This document shows positions 34,682 through 43,059 of a DNA stretch of 47,919 bases, piece by piece. The position numbers and the translations under genes were made by a program. Positions within the stretch are counted from its first letter, which is position 1. The number at the start of each line of letters is the position of its first letter. Below the pieces are notes generated by a model that made no database searches, was not told the origin of the DNA, and was given only the letters and a program-made list of their open reading frames with translations. Location of the stretch: assembly GCA_964557845.1 (NCBI GenBank), contig CAZLBV010000243.1:1-47919 (forward strand). The letters run 5' to 3'. Source of the stretch: CAZLBV01 sp964557845 (lineage in GTDB: Bacteria > Acidobacteriota > Aminicenantia > Aminicenantales > Aminicenantaceae).

Positions 34682-37474
34682 ATGAGTAAAAAAAAAGGGA
34701 TTATTTTAGGTTTATTTTTATTCAGTTTATTTTTTTCTGAGCTGTCAGGAATTGTATTTAGCGTAAATAGTATTCCTTTAAATGATAATTGGACTCTACA
34801 GTCTGCTTATCTCATAAAAGAGGGGGGTGAAGTCATATCCACTATTAACTTTAAACCTGAGAACTGGTTAAAAACCTCCGTGCCTACCACAGTCTTAACC
34901 GCCCTGATAAAAAATGGGATTTATCCCGATCCCTATATCGGAATGAACAACATGAAGATCCCGGATGCCTCTGAGGAGTTCAATCAAAAGTACGATCTGG
35001 GTAAATTCACCTATCTGCCGGACGGACGCAATCCTTGGGTCGATCCCTACTGGTTTCGCACTGAATTCATGATTTCGGATGAATTTGACGGCAAATTCCT
35101 ATGGCTCAACCTCGAGGCTATCAACTATCGGGCTGAAGTCTGGCTTAACGGCCGGAAGATCGCTGATAAGGATGAGATCGTCGGCATGTTTTGTGATTGG
35201 TCCTTAAATATCACTGAGTATACGGTTTTTGGAGAAAAGAATATCCTGGCGGTTAAAATATTTCCGTTGGATTATCCCGGGCTTCCGGATGAACCCCAGC
35301 TTAAAGCCTTCGGCCCCTTTGGCCTTAACGGCGGGCCAACCGGAGATATCGGCAAGAATGTGACCATGCATTGCTCTGTAGGCTGGGATTGGCTGCCGGC
35401 TGTCCGGGATAGAAACATCGGGACCTGGCAGAATGTTTTTATCACAGCGACCGGGCCGGTGGATATCCGCCATCCTCATGTTGTAGCTGACTTTCCTTCA
35501 GCGTCCATGGATAAAGCGGATCTTAGCATCACGGCTGAACTTGTTAATCTAAGTGGGTTGACCCAATCCGGAAAATTAGCTGTGAGTCTAACACCAAATA
35601 ACTTTATAGGTGACTCTATCCTAATCGAAAAAGCTGTAGCAATTGCTCCAGATGATATAACGATCATAGAACTCGACAAGGATTCCTATCCAGAACTATC
35701 CTTGATCGATCCAAATCTCTGGTGGCCTAATGGGTACGGCGCACCCAATCTTTACGATATAAAAATGTCTCTGGAAACAGGTGGGGAAATCTCAGATAAT
35801 GAGCAGTTTAATTTTGGGATCCGGAAGATAGAGAGCAAAATAACAATGATTGATGATTGGGCCCGCCGGGATTTTTTCATAAACAATAAAAAGATCATGA
35901 TAAGAGGCGGCGCCTGGGTTCCGGATATGATGCTCAACCGCAGCCGGGAAAAGCTGTATGCTGAACTTCGCCTCTCTAAAGAAGCCAATCTGAATATTGT
36001 ACGTATCTGGGGAGGCGGAACCACTCCGCCGGAAGATTTTTTTACTTACTGCGATGAGCTCGGCCTGCTGGTATGGCATGACTTCTGGATTACCGGTGAC
36101 TGCCAGGGAACCTGGGAAAAAGGCAGCCAGGACTATCCCTATGATGCAGAAGCATTTCTCAATAATGCCAGAAAAGTAGTACTTAAACTGCGCAATTGTC
36201 CCAGCCTGCTGGTATGGACTGCGGGCAATGAGGGACTGCCGCGTCGTGAGATCTATGTTCCGCTGCGCAATGAGATCGTGGCCGGATTGGATGGCACCCG
36301 GCCCTTCCTCCCCTCTTCCGGATACCGGGAGCCGCCACAGGAATGGGGGCTTTCCTGGCCGGACAACATGCCGGCCGGGACTTATTCCGGCGGCCCCTAT
36401 TACTGGATCGATCCCACAGAATACTATCAAAAGGTGGCTGAAGGCAAAGACTGGCTGTTTAAAAATGAAGTGGGAATCCCCTCTGTTCCGGTTCTGGACA
36501 GCTTGAAAAAATTCATCCCGGACCTCACACCTGATCCTGAAGTTAAATTTCCTCTCAACAACACCTGGGGCTACCACGATGCCTGTGAGGGAAACGGGAA
36601 ATACAGCCTCTATGACCAGGCTATCCGGGAGAGATACGGCGAACCTAAAGACCTGGCTGATTATGTAAATAAAGCCCAATTGATCAATGCGGAAAATTAC
36701 CGGGCTATTTTTGAAGCTGTTAATCAAGCCTTGGACCGGACAGCGGGTGTTATCCTGTGGAAGACCAATCCCGCCTGGCCCAGTGTGATCTGGCAGCTTT
36801 ACGATTGGTACCTTTGCCCAAATGCCGGGTATTACTTTACCCAAAAAGCCTGCGAAGCTGAACATATTCAGCTTAATCTGGATGATATGAGTGTGTCTGC
36901 CGTTAATCAGGGATTTGAACCATTAGATCAAATGAGAATAAAAGCGGAAATTTTCAATGACAAATCACGCCTGATCTGGAGCAAACAGACTATGGCTGAT
37001 ATTGAACCTCAAACAGCAAACATAGTCTTTAATTTGCCGCTTTCTGAACTGATCACATCAGAGATTTATTTTGTGGTACTTGAGATGGTGGACAAATCCG
37101 GAAAGCTTGTCTCGGATAATTTCTACTGGCTTTCGGAAAATAAAAACTTCACATCATTAGAAAAAATGTCCGAAGTGAACCTGGACGTGAAGCTGGATAA
37201 GGAAACAGATGAGAGCAATGGAGAAATTATCTGCCGTATCCATTTAATCAATCCGACTCAGCATCTGGCATTTTTTATCAATCCATCCCTTCGAAAAGGT
37301 CCTGCCGGAGACGAAGTCCTGCCCAGTTTCTGGAGTGAAAACTATGTCAGCATACTTCCTGGAAAAACCAAGGAACTGACGGTTAAATTCAGCCAAACCC
37401 TACTGGATGGTCAGATGCCATTTTTAAAAATCGATGGCTGGAACATTATTCCCATCACCCTAAAGATCGAATGA
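34682..37474 (+). CDS. Secreted GH2 glycosidase, beta-mannosidase-like, with Glu acid/base
   Basis: The 930-residue protein has a Sec signal peptide (to about residue 28) and the same domain order as the GH2 enzyme at 11953-14592: jelly roll, Ig-like, TIM barrel, Ig-like tail. The acid/base is the usual Glu517 in VWTAGNEGLP, and the nucleophile is Glu596 in WLFKNEVGIP. The closest familiar groups are exo-mannosidase-like and endo-beta-mannosidase-like GH2 members; the true linkage is unknown. Both copies end in a WNII motif, consistent with an old duplication. The ATG at 34682 is backed by GGAG eight bases upstream; a TTG at 34655 is not. It stands alone, divergent from the regulator operon. 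Confidence 0.87.
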   Translation: MSKKKGIILGLFLFSLFFSELSGIVFSVNSIPLNDNWTLQSAYLIKEGGEVISTINFKPENWLKTSVPTTVLTALIKNGIYPDPYIGMNNMKIPDASEEFNQKYDLGKFTYLPDGRNPWVDPYWFRTEFMISDEFDGKFLWLNLEAINYRAEVWLNGRKIADKDEIVGMFCDWSLNITEYTVFGEKNILAVKIFPLDYPGLPDEPQLKAFGPFGLNGGPTGDIGKNVTMHCSVGWDWLPAVRDRNIGTWQNVFITATGPVDIRHPHVVADFPSASMDKADLSITAELVNLSGLTQSGKLAVSLTPNNFIGDSILIEKAVAIAPDDITIIELDKDSYPELSLIDPNLWWPNGYGAPNLYDIKMSLETGGEISDNEQFNFGIRKIESKITMIDDWARRDFFINNKKIMIRGGAWVPDMMLNRSREKLYAELRLSKEANLNIVRIWGGGTTPPEDFFTYCDELGLLVWHDFWITGDCQGTWEKGSQDYPYDAEAFLNNARKVVLKLRNCPSLLVWTAGNEGLPRREIYVPLRNEIVAGLDGTRPFLPSSGYREPPQEWGLSWPDNMPAGTYSGGPYYWIDPTEYYQKVAEGKDWLFKNEVGIPSVPVLDSLKKFIPDLTPDPEVKFPLNNTWGYHDACEGNGKYSLYDQAIRERYGEPKDLADYVNKAQLINAENYRAIFEAVNQALDRTAGVILWKTNPAWPSVIWQLYDWYLCPNAGYYFTQKACEAEHIQLNLDDMSVSAVNQGFEPLDQMRIKAEIFNDKSRLIWSKQTMADIEPQTANIVFNLPLSELITSEIYFVVLEMVDKSGKLVSDNFYWLSENKNFTSLEKMSEVNLDVKLDKETDESNGEIICRIHLINPTQHLAFFINPSLRKGPAGDEVLPSFWSENYVSILPGKTKELTVKFSQTLLDGQMPFLKIDGWNIIPITLKIE

Positions 37475-37562
37475 TCCAAATTATTGATTTGAATAGACTT
37501 ATGGAATCAGATACCAAAAAGAGCAAAGAACTAAAATAAAATTAATTATTTTTTATTTTTCC

Positions 37563-37591
37563 TTGACAAATTTTTGTTGAAAATATATATT
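37563..37591 (+). promoter_or_regulatory. Sigma-70 promoter of the peroxiredoxin gene
   Basis: TTGACA (37563-37568), exactly 17 nt, TATATT (37586-37591). The start point near 37598 lies inside the PerR-like box. Confidence 0.75.
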
Positions 37592-37613
37592 AATAATCGT
37601 TCTGATTATTAAT
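37589..37613. promoter_or_regulatory. PerR/Fur-like operator
   Basis: Perfect 10-bp inverted arms ATTAATAATC (37589-37598) and GATTATTAAT (37604-37613), separated by 5 nt, overlap the -10 end and start point of the peroxiredoxin promoter. The composition and symmetry suit a PerR box, and a PerR gene is the next gene downstream. Confidence 0.7.
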
Positions 37614-37634
37614 AATCCAAAAAAGGAGAAAACT

Positions 37635-38318
37635 ATGGAAGAAACAAATCAAATGTATGCAATGCCTTTGATAGGCGATGATGCCCCGGCATTCAAAGCT
37701 AAAACAACCCAAGGTGAGATCAATTTTCCCGAAGATTACAAGGGAAAATGGGTTGTTCTATTCAGCCATCCTGCAGATTTTACCCCGGTCTGCACCACTG
37801 AGTTTATGACCTTCGCATCTATGCAGGAAGACTTCAAAAAATTAAACACAGAGCTTATTGGCCTTTCCATCGACAGTCTCTATGCTCACATTGCCTGGCT
37901 GAGGACCATTAAAGAAAAAATCACCTATAAGAATCTGAAAAATGTAGAAGTGAACTTTCCTTTGATCGAAGATCTGACCATGGAAGTTGCCAAAAAATTT
38001 GGTATGGTTCAACCCAATGCCTCTAATACCCAGGCAGTAAGAGCGGTTTTCATTATCGACCCCAAAGCCAAAGTACGCGCCGTCATTTATTATCCCCTTT
38101 CCAATGGAAGAAACATGGATGAAGTAAAAAGGCTCATCCTAGCCATGCAGAAATCAGATAGAGACGGAGTCGCCACTCCTGCCAACTGGCAGCCTGGTGA
38201 TGATGTTATCATTCCCCCTCCCGGGTCATGCGGAACCGCCAAAGAACGCGTGGAAACCAAAGAAGAGGGTAAATACTGCCTCGACTGGTTTATTTGTTTC
38301 AAAAAAGACAAACCATAA
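37635..38318 (+). CDS. Peroxiredoxin (Prx6-like AhpC/TSA family)
   Basis: The 227-residue protein has the peroxidatic motif PADFTPVCTTE with Cys53, the FSHP start of the active site, and a Prx6-type C-terminal extension (about 165-227) containing LILAMQKSDRDGVATPANW. Extra cysteines near 205, 220 and 225 (GSCGT, YCLDWFICF) could act as resolving residues, as in archaeal Prx6-like enzymes. It reduces hydrogen peroxide and alkyl peroxides using a thiol donor. It has a strong promoter overlapped by a PerR-like box and its own strong terminator, so it is a peroxide-inducible single-gene unit. AAGGAG precedes the ATG. Confidence 0.94.
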   Translation: MEETNQMYAMPLIGDDAPAFKAKTTQGEINFPEDYKGKWVVLFSHPADFTPVCTTEFMTFASMQEDFKKLNTELIGLSIDSLYAHIAWLRTIKEKITYKNLKNVEVNFPLIEDLTMEVAKKFGMVQPNASNTQAVRAVFIIDPKAKVRAVIYYPLSNGRNMDEVKRLILAMQKSDRDGVATPANWQPGDDVIIPPPGSCGTAKERVETKEEGKYCLDWFICFKKDKP

Positions 38319-38336
38319 ATTTATTTTTAGTACTTG

Positions 38337-38379
38337 AATGGAGGTATAGTTTTTTCTATACCTCCATTAGAATTTTTTT
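38337..38379 (+). terminator. Intrinsic terminator after the peroxiredoxin gene
   Basis: A perfect 13-bp stem (38337-38349 with 38356-38368) with a six-T loop is followed by AGAATTTTTTT. Confidence 0.9.
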
Positions 38380-38436
38380 CAAATATATAGTTTTATATTG
38401 TAATCAAAAATTTAATGGTTTGGAAAATATCGTTAC

Positions 38437-38841
38437 ATGAAATACAGAAAAAGCAAACAAAGAAACAAAATATTAGAGATCCTCAGAAATACAAACACAC
38501 ACCCTACCGCTGATTGGATCTACAATAAACTTAAAAAAGATTATCCTAAACTCAGCATTGGAAATGTATATAGAAATTTAAATATTCTACTCGAACAGGG
38601 ATTGATAAGAAGGATCGACTTTGGCAGCACTTTTGATAGGTTTGATGCCGTAGTAGCTCCCCATTACCATTTTATCTGTGAGCAATGCGGAGCTGTCATC
38701 GATCTAAATCTTTCTTATGATAATCAACTAAATCAAAAAGCCATGGAATTATCAGGCTTCAGTGTTTATAATCATAAGATCCAGTTTTACGGTCTCTGTG
38801 ATAAGTGTAAAAATAAGCAGCGAGCTCATCAACATCAATAG
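38437..38841 (+). CDS. perR: Fur-family peroxide regulator PerR
   Basis: The 134-residue protein aligns with Bacillus subtilis PerR at a constant offset of 15. The sensor ligands are His22, Asp70, His76, His78 and Asp89 (B. subtilis His37, Asp85, His91, His93, Asp104). The structural zinc site is Cys81/Cys84 and Cys121/Cys124. Asp at position 70 rather than Glu is the feature that separates peroxide-sensing PerR from iron-sensing Fur. PerR binds iron or manganese, represses its targets, and loses DNA binding when iron-driven oxidation hits the histidines. The start has only a weak GGAAA upstream. A box like the one at 37589-37613 is not obvious in front of perR. Confidence 0.92.
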   Translation: MKYRKSKQRNKILEILRNTNTHPTADWIYNKLKKDYPKLSIGNVYRNLNILLEQGLIRRIDFGSTFDRFDAVVAPHYHFICEQCGAVIDLNLSYDNQLNQKAMELSGFSVYNHKIQFYGLCDKCKNKQRAHQHQ

Positions 38842-39162
38842 GAAAAACTGCCCATGGATCTTTCTTCTTTTATGAATCATTATTTTAGGGACTCTCTGCC
38901 AACGTCATATAAAAACTACTGTCTTTTTATCGGTTTTTCATTGACCTGATATATTTTTCTTTTTATCATTGTTTATGCTGCCGCTTATAGGATCATAATA
39001 TAAGTGATTTTAGATACAATTATCATACAGGAGAAAATCTAAATCCTATTTATTAAAACATGGCATTTTTCGCATATTTTTTTTCTGTTTTTTGCGCCTC
39101 CGCCGCCTGCCGGCTCAATAAGGAAAATAACATTTAAAAGAAAATTACATTAAGAGGTGTTT
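38842..39162 (+). other. Intergenic region of 321 nt before the sulfur block
   Basis: No ORF is credible. It holds a good sigma-70 promoter at 38941-38969, which would make a leader of about 187 nt before the permease start. Within the leader, TTTAGAT (about 39011-39017) and ATCTAAA (about 39039-39045) can pair. A GC-rich pyrimidine tract (GCGCCTCCGCCGCC, about 39100) stands out from its A+T-rich setting. I recognise no known riboswitch. Confidence 0.45.
38941..38969 (+). promoter_or_regulatory. Sigma-70 promoter of the SLC13-cstB block
   Basis: TTGACC (38941-38946), a 17-nt spacer and TATCAT (38964-38969): five of six matches in each box at ideal spacing. Confidence 0.65.
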
Positions 39163-40950
39163 GTGAACTGGGAGATCGGTCTTGTCTTTTTTTTCCTCGT
39201 AGTAACCGTCTATCTTTTCAGCAGGGAGCAGCTGCGTGTGGATGTGATTGCCATTCTCATCATGTTGGGTTTGGCCTGGACCCGTTTGGTTTCACCCGCA
39301 GAAGCTTTTTCCGGATTTTCGAGCAATGCCGTGATCGCGGTCATTGGGGTTATGATTTTAGGCTTTGGTTTGGACCGGTCTGGAGCCATGAATAATATCA
39401 CCAGATTTCTTTTAAAAACAGGCGGAGAGAATGAAAGAAAGCTAATAGTCCTGGTATCCGCTGCCGCAGCTGTTCTGTCGGCCTTCATGCAAAATATCGG
39501 CGCCACTGTTCTTTTCCTGCCTGTTTTGATCCGGATTTCCCGTTCCGGCCGCATCAGTCTCGCTCGGATTCTCATGCCCATGGGATTTGCCTCCATTCTC
39601 GGAGGGACGACCAGCATGGTTGGTTCAGGCCCCTTGATCATCCTCAACGACCTCCTCAAACAGGACAACTTGGAAAAATTTGGGCTGTTCAGTGTGACAC
39701 CGATCGGACTCCCACTAGTTGCTGTGGGAATCGGCTATTTTCTATTATTCCGCCATGTCATCCTTCCTAAAGGAGATAGTAAAGCGCGGCCCACTATTCA
39801 GCAAGAGATGGTTGAAACCTGGCATCTTCCGCAGACCGTTTTTTATTATTCGATCCCCTCCGGCAGCCGTATTGTCGGCCGAACACGCGAAGAGATTAAA
39901 CTCTGGACGGTTTATAAACTTAACCTGCTTATTGTCCAGGAGGGCAACTCTATTCTTCATGCTCCCTGGAGGGATTTTCGTTTTTCAGCCGGTCAAACAC
40001 TGGTCTTACTGGGTGGACATGATAATGCCGAACGTTTCGCACAGGAATTCGATCTTCTGTCCAAAAACAGCCATGGTCAGCTTCAAGACCTTTTATCAAC
40101 ATCCGGCAGTGGTTTTGCAGAAGTCATCATTCCCCCCCGTTCCGGTTATGTGGGATACACCTTAAGAGATATGGCTATGCGGAAAAATTACTCGGTAGAG
40201 CCGATCATTCTTCTGAGCGGCAGCAGTGAGTTAAGGGAAGGTTTTTCCGATCAGCTTCTCAAGCCAGGAGACACCTTTGTCGTTTTTGGGCCCTGGGAAA
40301 ACATCAAGGCCATGGATGACAAGAAAGATTTTGTCGTCGTCACGCCCACTGAAAGCTCATCTCCCAAGCATTCTCAGTCTTTCAAGGCCCTTTTCTGTTT
40401 TGCTGGAGCTGTTACTCTAGCCATTCTGGGTTTTTCTCTCTCCCTGGCTTTTTTCTCAGGAGCTCTGGCCATGATCCTTCTTAGAATCATCTCAATCGAT
40501 GATGCTTATCAGGCGGTCGATTGGCGAACTGTTTTTCTTCTGGCCGGGCTAATCCCTCTGGGTATTGCTATGGACAAATCGGGAACTGTAGGATATTTAG
40601 CCCATCAGCTCATGTATGTCCTTCAAGGACAGCATCCGCTTCTTATTCTTTTAGCTGTGGCTGTGCTGTCGACTGTATTTTCGCTTTTTATGTCCAATGT
40701 GGCCGCAACCGTGCTGCTGGTTCCCCTAGTCATCAATATGGGAAGACTGGCTTCTTTAGATCCACGAATGCTCGCCCTATTAGCAGCTGTTTGTGCGTCC
40801 AACTCGTTTATTCTCCCCACCCATCAGGTAAACGCTTTATTGATGTCGCCGGGAGGGTATCATAATTCTGATTATTTAAAGGCCGGTGGAATTATGACGA
40901 TAATTTTCATTATTTTGGCTGTAGGAATCGTTTATAGTTTTTATATATAA
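39163..40950 (+). CDS. SLC13/DASS-family permease with two RCK_C (TrkA-C) domains
   Basis: The 595-residue protein has about five membrane segments, two cytoplasmic TrkA-C domains (about 215-290 and 310-395: LNLLIVQEGNSILHAPWRDFRFSAGQTLVLLGG; GDTFVVFGPWE), then about six more segments. Repeated motifs FMQNIGATVLFLPV and FMSNVAATVLLVPLV are the SNT-type ion/substrate sites of the family. Members with this layout often carry sulfate or other anions with sodium. The next genes handle persulfide and thiosulfate-type sulfur, so sulfate or a related anion is a reasonable guess. GTG 39163 was chosen, five bases after AAGAGG; GTG 39157 would overlap that site. Confidence 0.88.
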   Translation: MNWEIGLVFFFLVVTVYLFSREQLRVDVIAILIMLGLAWTRLVSPAEAFSGFSSNAVIAVIGVMILGFGLDRSGAMNNITRFLLKTGGENERKLIVLVSAAAAVLSAFMQNIGATVLFLPVLIRISRSGRISLARILMPMGFASILGGTTSMVGSGPLIILNDLLKQDNLEKFGLFSVTPIGLPLVAVGIGYFLLFRHVILPKGDSKARPTIQQEMVETWHLPQTVFYYSIPSGSRIVGRTREEIKLWTVYKLNLLIVQEGNSILHAPWRDFRFSAGQTLVLLGGHDNAERFAQEFDLLSKNSHGQLQDLLSTSGSGFAEVIIPPRSGYVGYTLRDMAMRKNYSVEPIILLSGSSELREGFSDQLLKPGDTFVVFGPWENIKAMDDKKDFVVVTPTESSSPKHSQSFKALFCFAGAVTLAILGFSLSLAFFSGALAMILLRIISIDDAYQAVDWRTVFLLAGLIPLGIAMDKSGTVGYLAHQLMYVLQGQHPLLILLAVAVLSTVFSLFMSNVAATVLLVPLVINMGRLASLDPRMLALLAAVCASNSFILPTHQVNALLMSPGGYHNSDYLKAGGIMTIIFIILAVGIVYSFYI

Positions 40951-40969
40951 GAAGATATGGAGGAAAAAA

Positions 40970-42388
40970 ATGATAATTCATCAATTTTTTGTTAATGGAA
41001 TCGCTCACAGTTCCTACCTGATTAGTGGGCAGAACAAATGCGCGATCGTAGATCCCCAAAGAGATGTTCAAATCTATATTGATGCTGCCCGGGAAATGGA
41101 TTTGGAGATTACCCATATTCTGGAAACCCATCTTCATGCTGATTTTATCTCCGGGCATCTTGATCTTGCCCGGAAAACAGGTGCCCGCATTTTCGCGCCC
41201 AAAAGCGCTCGCTGCCAATTTGAACACGTTCCTCTAGCCGAGGGGGATACTTTCCTCCTGGAGGGCATGAAGTTTTCCGTCCTGGAGACTCCCGGGCATA
41301 CCCCCGAACATATCAGCTATGTAATAACTGATTCAGCCCGCGGAAAAGACCCGGTGGCAGTTTTCTGCGGGGACACGCTTTTTGTCGGGGATGTCGGACG
41401 GCCGGATCTCTTTCCGGGAATGGCTGAAAAGCTGGCCTCCCAGCTTTTCGACAGCCTGTTTGAAAAGCTTCTTAAACTTCCTGATTTTTGCGAGGTTTAT
41501 CCGGCCCATGGTGCTGGTTCACTCTGCGGCCGGGCTATGGCAGCTAAAAGAACCAGTACTATCGGATATGAGCGAAAGAATAACTATGCTCTCCAAATAA
41601 ATGACAGAGCTGAGTTCATCAAATCGCTTGCGTCGGATATGCCTCCGGCCCCGGATCATTTCAGCCGGTGCAGCGAGATTAACCGCAGGGGCCCGGCAGT
41701 CGTAGAGGACCTGCCTCTACTGAAAGGATGGAAACCCCTTGTTTTCGACCGGAAGACAAATGGAGAAAACAAAGTAGTGCTCGATGTCCGGTCTTACAGT
41801 GCCTTCGGAGGTCAGCATTTAATCGGATCAATCGGAATTGACATTGGAGGGAATTTTGCCACCTTCGCCGGCTGGGTGCTTCCGCCACAAAAAGATATCT
41901 ATCTTGTGGCCGAAAACCAAAAGCAGGCTGAAGAAGCCGTTGTCTGGCTCCGGCGGGTGGGACTCGATAGGATCAAGGGTTTCCTTGATGGAAGCCTTTT
42001 TAACTGGTCGCGGTCCGGTCTTCCGGTTAATCATATTCCCCAGCTTTCCGCCCAAGAACTGCATCAGATGATCAAAAAAGGAGAAAAAATGACGATTGTC
42101 GATGTCCGGTCTCCTAATGAGTTTGCCGAAACCCATATAAAAGGTGCCGCCAATATTCCTGCTCCCGACTTAAGGACACGTTACAAGGAATTAAGGAAAG
42201 ACTTTCCCTTGGTCCTGATCTGCAGTACGGGTCACCGGTCGAGTTTGGGAGCAAGCCTTCTTAAAAAGCACGGTTTTGTAGATGTTCAAAATGTAGCAGG
42301 AGGCATGACCGGCTATTCGGCTGCTGGATTTTCAAAAGAATGCCGTCTTTGTTACAATCCCCACGGGCCTCACTTTATAGGTCAGTAG
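40970..42388 (+). CDS. CstB-like persulfide dioxygenase-rhodanese fusion
   Basis: The 472-residue protein has three parts. Residues 1-230 are an ETHE1-type metallo-beta-lactamase domain with THLHADFISGH (His54, His56, Asp58), His110 in TPGH, Asp135 in FCGDTLF and His180 in YPAHG. Residues about 255-345 are a rhodanese domain lacking its Cys (LVAENQK at the site), a pseudo-rhodanese. Residues about 358-460 are an active rhodanese with Cys418 in CSTGHRS. This is the architecture of Staphylococcus CstB, which oxidises persulfides with oxygen and yields thiosulfate. GGAGG precedes the ATG, 19 nt after the permease stop. No CstR or SQR gene is nearby. Confidence 0.93.
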   Translation: MIIHQFFVNGIAHSSYLISGQNKCAIVDPQRDVQIYIDAAREMDLEITHILETHLHADFISGHLDLARKTGARIFAPKSARCQFEHVPLAEGDTFLLEGMKFSVLETPGHTPEHISYVITDSARGKDPVAVFCGDTLFVGDVGRPDLFPGMAEKLASQLFDSLFEKLLKLPDFCEVYPAHGAGSLCGRAMAAKRTSTIGYERKNNYALQINDRAEFIKSLASDMPPAPDHFSRCSEINRRGPAVVEDLPLLKGWKPLVFDRKTNGENKVVLDVRSYSAFGGQHLIGSIGIDIGGNFATFAGWVLPPQKDIYLVAENQKQAEEAVVWLRRVGLDRIKGFLDGSLFNWSRSGLPVNHIPQLSAQELHQMIKKGEKMTIVDVRSPNEFAETHIKGAANIPAPDLRTRYKELRKDFPLVLICSTGHRSSLGASLLKKHGFVDVQNVAGGMTGYSAAGFSKECRLCYNPHGPHFIGQ

Positions 42389-42423
42389 AAAAACCTTTAA
42401 ACGGCGCTAAAACAGCAGATTCC

Positions 42424-42456
42424 AGGAAAGCATGAGATCTCGCTTTCCTTTATTTT
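42424..42456 (+). terminator. Intrinsic terminator after the cstB-like gene
   Basis: AGGAAAGC (42424-42431) pairs with GCTTTCCT (42442-42449); a GAGATCTC palindrome is in the loop and TTATTTT follows. It probably reduces readthrough into the YeeE pair. Confidence 0.7.
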
Positions 42457-42527
42457 AAATAGATCTCTACTCAGGTTCGTTTTTTGGGTTTATTGCTTCT
42501 GGTTTTTAAGTATAAGGAGGTTAAGAT

Positions 42528-43046
42528 ATGGACTTTTTTGAAATCGGCAGATGGTCACCTTATACAGCCGGAATCGGGATCGGGATTCTGAGTTGGCTTA
42601 CCTTTATTCTTTCCGATAAACCAATCGGCTGTTCAACCGCCTTTGCCAGAACGAGCGGTATGATCGAACGTCTTTTCAAAGGACGGAAAGTGCTGGAAAA
42701 GGCGTACTACCAAGAATTTGTCCCAAAAGTAGACTGGGAATGGATGCTTGTCCTCGGCATAATCTTCGGTTCTTTTACATCGGCTAAGCTTTCAGGGCAG
42801 TTTAATTTGACCTGGGTCCCAGCTTCCTGGACCGCTGCTTTCGGATCCCAGCCGTTTATCCGGATTGCTGCGGCCTTGCTCGGGGGGATAATGTTGGGAT
42901 TCGGAGCCCGCTGGGCTGGAGGCTGTACCAGCGGACATGGGATCAGTGGAACCCTCCAGCTTGCAGTGAGCAGTTGGCTGGCCGCAATCTGTTTTTTTAT
43001 TGGCGGAATCGCGGCAGCTTTCTTTATTTTTCATGTTCTGGCTTAG
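42528..43046 (+). CDS. YeeE/YedE-family sulfur transporter, first half (PmpA/B-like)
   Basis: The 172-residue membrane protein has about four spans. It carries Cys35 in KPIGCSTAFAR and Cys133 in the family hallmark WAGGCTSGHGISG. YeeE/YedE (TsuA) transporters bring in thiosulfate through a chain of cysteines; many genomes split the protein into two small halves, as here. AAGGAGG lies before the ATG. The second half starts 13 nt after the stop. Position after the CstB-like gene supports uptake or movement of thiosulfate-like sulfur. Confidence 0.9.
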   Translation: MDFFEIGRWSPYTAGIGIGILSWLTFILSDKPIGCSTAFARTSGMIERLFKGRKVLEKAYYQEFVPKVDWEWMLVLGIIFGSFTSAKLSGQFNLTWVPASWTAAFGSQPFIRIAAALLGGIMLGFGARWAGGCTSGHGISGTLQLAVSSWLAAICFFIGGIAAAFFIFHVLA

Positions 43047-43059
43047 AGGAGAGGAGATA

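Noticed and set aside
35792..36865. 357-codon open frame on the minus strand
   Set aside because: It lies wholly opposite the GH2 gene, whose catalytic motifs confirm the plus strand. The minus-strand protein shows no domain and no ribosome site.
39210..39668. 152-codon minus-strand frame opposite the permease gene
   Set aside because: Arg/Met-rich composition typical of a shadow frame; the permease motifs confirm the plus strand.
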